8,496 nt of DNA from Desulfobacterales bacterium (GTDB lineage: Bacteria > Desulfobacterota > Desulfobacteria > Desulfobacterales > BuS5), in contig JAERRQ010000245.1 in NCBI GenBank assembly GCA_016735355.1, positions 1 to 8,496 on the forward strand, read 5' to 3'. Below, one piece after another: positions 4,776 to 8,496 of this stretch; positions within the stretch are counted from its first letter, which is position 1; the number at the start of each line of letters is the position of its first letter. The notes under the pieces were generated by a model. The model saw nothing but the letters and a program-made list of their open reading frames with translations, was not told the origin of the DNA and did not search any database. A program made the position numbers and the translations under genes.

Positions 4776-7700
4776 ACTGTGGCTTGAAAGACTTGTAAAG
4801 TGAAGAATCCATAATGGATTCGTATCCTGTTAATGTTGCAATCACTTCTTCTTTTGAATCTATAAATGTAAAGTCTCCGGTCATCTTGTGGTCGGTAACA
4901 TCGTTTACCTGGAGAATGACGGTTACATCATCCGAAGGAAAACTCTTTCGATATTGGCGATAAGATGCTGTATAGCTCGGCAAAGAGACAACTCCCTGTT
5001 CCTCATAACACCAAAGAGTTGCCATCTGAAAGGCTGAATCGAGCACAAGGGGATCCGCAATCCATCTGCTCCTCAGCGGTGTTATAATCCAGTCCGAAGG
5101 ATCCGGAGCGGAAGCAACCTCTGCCACAATGCCCGAAGAAGAAATGCTTACTATCTTCTTGATACCATGGAGTTTGTCACCATGAAAAAGCACTTTGTCG
5201 TAAACATCATCAATTGTTCTATTATAGTGCCTCCAACCATTCCGCTCAGGCTTTATGTAATCCGGAGGCAGGACCGGACCGGATGTCAATATAGCCCTGG
5301 CCCTGGAATGAATAAGATCTTGGCCGTTCTCCTTAATTCCGTTCTTAAGCTCAACATTCAACTCGAACATTGTGCCATTTTTTTTAACACTCCCTGTCAT
5401 GAGGCGAATAATTTTTGTGTCATTTTCAAGCTTTATTCCATTCAAAAGCCTCATGTCGTCAAACCCATGAAGAAAAAGACCTGGATTCACGTGAAGGGCT
5501 CCGTGGCCGAACCATTCGGCCATAAGGGCAAATGGAACTACAGCTTTACCGTCAAGCATGTGTGACTGCAAAACAGGAAATTTTTTAATATCAACCTCTT
5601 GTTTGAAGGTCAGGGAGAGTTCTTCCGTATGATCTGAATTATCCTGTTCCGGAATACAAGCCGCCCCTATTACCACTTCAACAGGGCTGTTTGAATCCAG
5701 GGACAACTCACGAATCATGCTTTCTGCGCCTTTATCAACAGGTATCAGACCTATTCCCTTGCCGGCAAACTCCTTTTTCAATGCTTCGGTTACCATGCCG
5801 CCGTCCCAGGGGCCCCAGTTTATGGAGACTGTTCTACATTTCGGACGTGCAAGAGACTCTTGTTGAGCCATCTTGTTTAAAACCTCATTGGCAACGGCAT
5901 AATCAGCCTGACCGATATTCCCTGAACGCGCGGTTATGGATGAAAATATTACAATAAATTTCAAATTATTATTTTGTACAGCTTCCAGCAGCGAGTTAAA
6001 CCCTTTTACTTTTGTATCAAAAACTTTTTCAAACTGCTCCTCTGTCTTGTCTATTATCAACCGATCTTCAAGCACTCCGGCCCCGTGAATAATACCTGTT
6101 GCAGGACCATATTCAGAGCTGACTTTATCATAAACAGCTTTAACCGCATCTTTATTGCGAATATCAACAGAATAGTATGATACACGCGCCCCTGTTTTTT
6201 TTAATTTTTCAAGGTTCCCGGAAATCTCCCGATTCGAAATATACTCCCTGTATTTCTTTTCAAGCAGGGAAGGCGTCAAAACCCCCTTTTCATTCTTGAG
6301 CGAAGCCTGCTCATGCTCCAGAATTGCTTTTTTTATATCAGCCTCATTATCAAGAGAGGCAAGCCAAACAGGTTCAAGTTCAGGTTCGGACGAGCGGCCA
6401 AGAAGCACAAGAGTCGGTTGTGCATATTCCGCAAGAGCAAGAGCAGATGCTGCGGTTACACCTTTTGCGCCTCCTGTTATTAGTATGACATCATTACTAT
6501 TGATATCCGATCTGATTTCAACGGCTGAATCAGACTCACACGGTTCCAGCTCAAGCACTACTCTTGAAGCCGGACCTATGCCGCTTTCCACGGAAAAGGA
6601 GGTAGTATGATTTAAAAGTTCAAGGACTATTTTTTCGGCTATATCTTTTAAATCAGTCCAACCTGGTTCAAGATCCATTGCCCGGCAGTTAACTCCTTCC
6701 CATTCAATGGCGGCTGTTTTTATAAGACCGGCCAGCCCGCCGTAAAGAGGATTGAAAGCAGATCGTCCCCTGAAGCCGAAGGCTCCGTCCATGGACGTAA
6801 CAGATGCGAATAAGGCCCCGCCTTTAGCTGCCGAATCCAGCAGATGCCGGGCAAAACTTTTGGACAGTAAAAAAGCATCCTTAAGAAAAGCATCATCCTG
6901 CCAGGATGATCTGTTCACGCCCTGCATCCCTTCATCATGAAGCAGCACAAGACCGGCCGCGGATTGCAGTTCCGAAAATTCGGGAGGATTTGCTTTTGAA
7001 AGAATTACTGCTTTGATGCCATGTTGAGCAAACTCATCTATGATTATTTCCGCAAGTCCGGTTTTGCTGTTTGTAATATAAATTTTTCTTCCGGACGGTA
7101 TGGAGAGTCTATTTTTATTTTCAAGCTTTTGTTCAACAATAGAGACCACTCTCTTTTCGATATTATTATTTCTGCTTTTATCGGAATTCGAGACATAGGG
7201 AACAGAATCAGAGGCAACAGGAATAATGTCTTCCGAATCACCAGGTTGAATCTCTTGGGCCAGATAATCTGCTATCTGCCCCAAAGTCTTTAAGCCGGCC
7301 ATCTTTTCAGGAGATACAGCCGGAATATCGGGCAGCTTTTCTTCCAGGGTGGAGAATATCTCCACCCGCTTGATTGAATCTATCCCAAGATCGGATTCTA
7401 TATCCATCTCCAGCCCCAGCATCTCTGAAGGATACCCGGTTAGTTCGGTAACTACACTCAAAATATGATTTGTGATTTCATTATGCGCCAAACCGGTTGT
7501 TCCGGCAGCATTGATATCTGATTCAACACCTGAAGCCTCTTGCCGGGAAAGATAATCAACAATTTGCCCCAAAGTCTTTAAGCCTGCCATCTTTTCAGGT
7601 GATACGGCCGGAAGATCGGGCAATTTTTCTTCCAAAGTGGAGAATATCTCCACCCGCTTGATTGAATCTATCCCAAGATCGGACTCTATATCCATCTCCA

Positions 7701-8496
7701 GCCCCAGCATCTCTGAAGGATACCCGGTCAGTTCTGTAACTACACTCAAAATATGATTTGTGATTTTATTATGCGCCAAACCGGTTGCTCCGGCAGCATT
7801 GATATCTGATTCAACATCTGAAGCCTCTTGCCGGGAAAGATAATCAACAATTTGCCCCAAAGTCTTTAAGCCGGCCATCTTTTCAGGAGATACGGCCGGA
7901 AGATCGGGCAACTTTTCTTCCAAAGTGGAGAATATCTCCACCCGCTTGATTGAATCTATCCCAAGATCGGACTCTATATCCATCTCCAGCCCCAGCATCT
8001 CTGAAGGATACCCGGTAAGCAGGGTGACTACATTGAGCAGATTCTCCGTTATATCCTTATCTACTATACCAGGTCCGTTATCATTATCATTGGAGTCTTT
8101 ATCCTTGAAATCTTTCCGGGGTTCATTGCGAGGACTTGATTTTTCAGTATTAACTGCGTACGTATTTTCCTGCTCCGGTTTTGTGTCGGCAACCCTTTTA
8201 ATATTAGCATCAGCGCATATAAGCGAATCCTCATTCCTTGCCGAAGAAACAATATCACTACATGCCGGTGCGGGACTTAAACCGGCTGAGGCTTCGACAA
8301 GCCGCCCGGTACTCTCCATCATTTTCTGCAAAGTACGGCTAGCCTCAGCCTGTGTTTCCAAAAATTTTTCGTGTGTTTCAGCGGTTTTAAGCTGCAAGGC
8401 CTGCATAGACTTCAGGCCTTCCTGAACAACATGAAGAGCCCCGGATATTGAATCTGTTTTTATGTTATTATCCTTAATATTCCTTTTCACAATATT
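4759..8496 (-). CDS. pfaA: PfaA-like PUFA/secondary-lipid synthase, C-terminal part (ACP x3, KR, DH)
   Basis: The frame is open to base 8496, so the start lies outside; residues below count from GTG 8490. Residues about 20-66 look like a coiled coil, followed by a charged, disordered linker to about 145. Three acyl carrier domains follow, each with LGIDSIKRVEIF, the form typical of Pfa synthases; their phosphopantetheine serines are S180, S276 and S372. Residues about 466-650 are a structural, non-catalytic KR half. The catalytic KR has TGGAKGVT (672-679) for NADPH and K827, S851, Y864 and N868, at the spacing of active KRs; LED (807-809) resembles the B-type LDD motif. The C-terminal dehydratase has HMLDGKAVVP (977-986, HxxxGxxxxP) and DSAFQ (1151-1155), so both catalytic residues are present. 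In known Pfa systems this subunit carries KS and acyltransferase before the ACPs and works with separate KS/CLF, DH and ER proteins. The product here cannot be predicted. Confidence 0.9.
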   Translation of the reverse strand, partial: NIVKRNIKDNNIKTDSISGALHVVQEGLKSMQALQLKTAETHEKFLETQAEASRTLQKMMESTGRLVEASAGLSPAPACSDIVSSARNEDSLICADANIKRVADTKPEQENTYAVNTEKSSPRNEPRKDFKDKDSNDNDNGPGIVDKDITENLLNVVTLLTGYPSEMLGLEMDIESDLGIDSIKRVEIFSTLEEKLPDLPAVSPEKMAGLKTLGQIVDYLSRQEASDVESDINAAGATGLAHNKITNHILSVVTELTGYPSEMLGLEMDIESDLGIDSIKRVEIFSTLEEKLPDLPAVSPEKMAGLKTLGQIVDYLSRQEASGVESDINAAGTTGLAHNEITNHILSVVTELTGYPSEMLGLEMDIESDLGIDSIKRVEIFSTLEEKLPDIPAVSPEKMAGLKTLGQIADYLAQEIQPGDSEDIIPVASDSVPYVSNSDKSRNNNIEKRVVSIVEQKLENKNRLSIPSGRKIYITNSKTGLAEIIIDEFAQHGIKAVILSKANPPEFSELQSAAGLVLLHDEGMQGVNRSSWQDDAFLKDAFLLSKSFARHLLDSAAKGGALFASVTSMDGAFGFRGRSAFNPLYGGLAGLIKTAAIEWEGVNCRAMDLEPGWTDLKDIAEKIVLELLNHTTSFSVESGIGPASRVVLELEPCESDSAVEIRSDINSNDVILITGGAKGVTAASALALAEYAQPTLVLLGRSSEPELEPVWLASLDNEADIKKAILEHEQASLKNEKGVLTPSLLEKKYREYISNREISGNLEKLKKTGARVSYYSVDIRNKDAVKAVYDKVSSEYGPATGIIHGAGVLEDRLIIDKTEEQFEKVFDTKVKGFNSLLEAVQNNNLKFIVIFSSITARSGNIGQADYAVANEVLNKMAQQESLARPKCRTVSINWGPWDGGMVTEALKKEFAGKGIGLIPVDKGAESMIRELSLDSNSPVEVVIGAACIPEQDNSDHTEELSLTFKQEVDIKKFPVLQSHMLDGKAVVPFALMAEWFGHGALHVNPGLFLHGFDDMRLLNGIKLENDTKIIRLMTGSVKKNGTMFELNVELKNGIKENGQDLIHSRARAILTSGPVLPPDYIKPERNGWRHYNRTIDDVYDKVLFHGDKLHGIKKIVSISSSGIVAEVASAPDPSDWIITPLRSRWIADPLVLDSAFQMATLWCYEEQGVVSLPSYTASYRQYRKSFPSDDVTVILQVNDVTDHKMTGDFTFIDSKEEVIATLTGYESIMDSSLYKSFKPQYASGK
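7264..8016 (-). repeat. 288-bp tandem repeat encoding three near-identical acyl carrier domains
   Basis: The sequence repeats with an exact 288-bp (96-codon) period: units begin at 7264, 7552 and 7840, the last one ending where similarity fades near 8016. Each unit holds one carrier domain plus, for two units, the following linker. The first two carrier domains share more than 60 consecutive identical residues, and even the linkers (QEAS.VESDINAAG.TGLAH) are almost the same. The third differs at a few positions such as DIPAV and ADYLAQE. Differences at the DNA level are scattered single bases, mostly silent. Confidence 0.95.

Noticed and set aside
5167..5565. 132-codon plus-strand frame inside the synthase gene
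   Set aside because: It lies antisense to the well-supported dehydratase and KR end, has no recognisable motifs and no ribosome binding site; it is a shadow frame.
7264..8016. Regular repeats as a CRISPR array
   Set aside because: The 288-bp units are coding, in frame and carry carrier-protein motifs; there is no short repeat with unique spacers.
7925..8425. 166-codon Ser-rich plus-strand frame
   Set aside because: It is the antisense of the linker and first carrier domain; its composition follows from the coding strand.

Overview
The window looks like a chromosomal segment from a bacterium of moderate GC content, most likely a Desulfobacterota-type (deltaproteobacterial) anaerobe. This is an inference from gene content: a PfaA-type polyunsaturated fatty acid (PUFA) synthase, RlmN, and many decayed toxin-antitoxin loci and AAA/nuclease-like ATPases. 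No rRNA, tRNA or other taxonomic marker is present.

Left part (1-1770) is an accessory region full of wreckage. At the left edge, on the minus strand, lies the start of an AAA-ATPase-like protein that runs out of the window. Next comes a dead Phd/YefM-VapC module (265-757, minus). Its promoter and ribosome binding site are still excellent, but the antitoxin carries a 19-bp tandem duplication at its start codon and an internal stop, and the PIN-domain toxin is cut off after 58 residues. Then comes a BrnT-BrnA module on the plus strand: the toxin gene brnT has no start codon and a frameshifting deletion, while the antitoxin gene brnA is intact. Tail to tail with brnA, with overlapping stop codons, is the N-terminal stub of a WecG/TagA/CpsF-family glycosyltransferase.

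Middle (1813-3722): an intact 487-residue ATPase of the AAA_14/DUF4143 type with a C-terminal PD-(D/E)XK-like motif set. A sigma70-like promoter sits so close to its ATG that the mRNA could be leaderless. A 413-bp gap between convergent genes follows, with heptamer repeats (TGATAAC/GTTATCA) arranged as a 20-bp inverted repeat.

Right part (3723-8496, minus strand): two core genes in one transcriptional direction. Upstream is the C-terminal 1245 codons of a PfaA-like PUFA/secondary-lipid synthase, with three near-identical tandem acyl carrier domains, a structural plus a catalytic ketoreductase, and a C-terminal dehydratase with intact active-site motifs. Its reading frame is open to the window edge, so ketosynthase and acyltransferase domains probably lie outside. 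It overlaps by 17 bp with rlmN, a radical-SAM 23S rRNA A2503 methyltransferase.

The most informative signals are the stacked, readable lesions in two toxin-antitoxin modules, the 288-bp acyl-carrier repeat inside the synthase, the possibly leaderless ATPase gene, and the inverted heptamer arrays. I did not find a convincing wholly new system.
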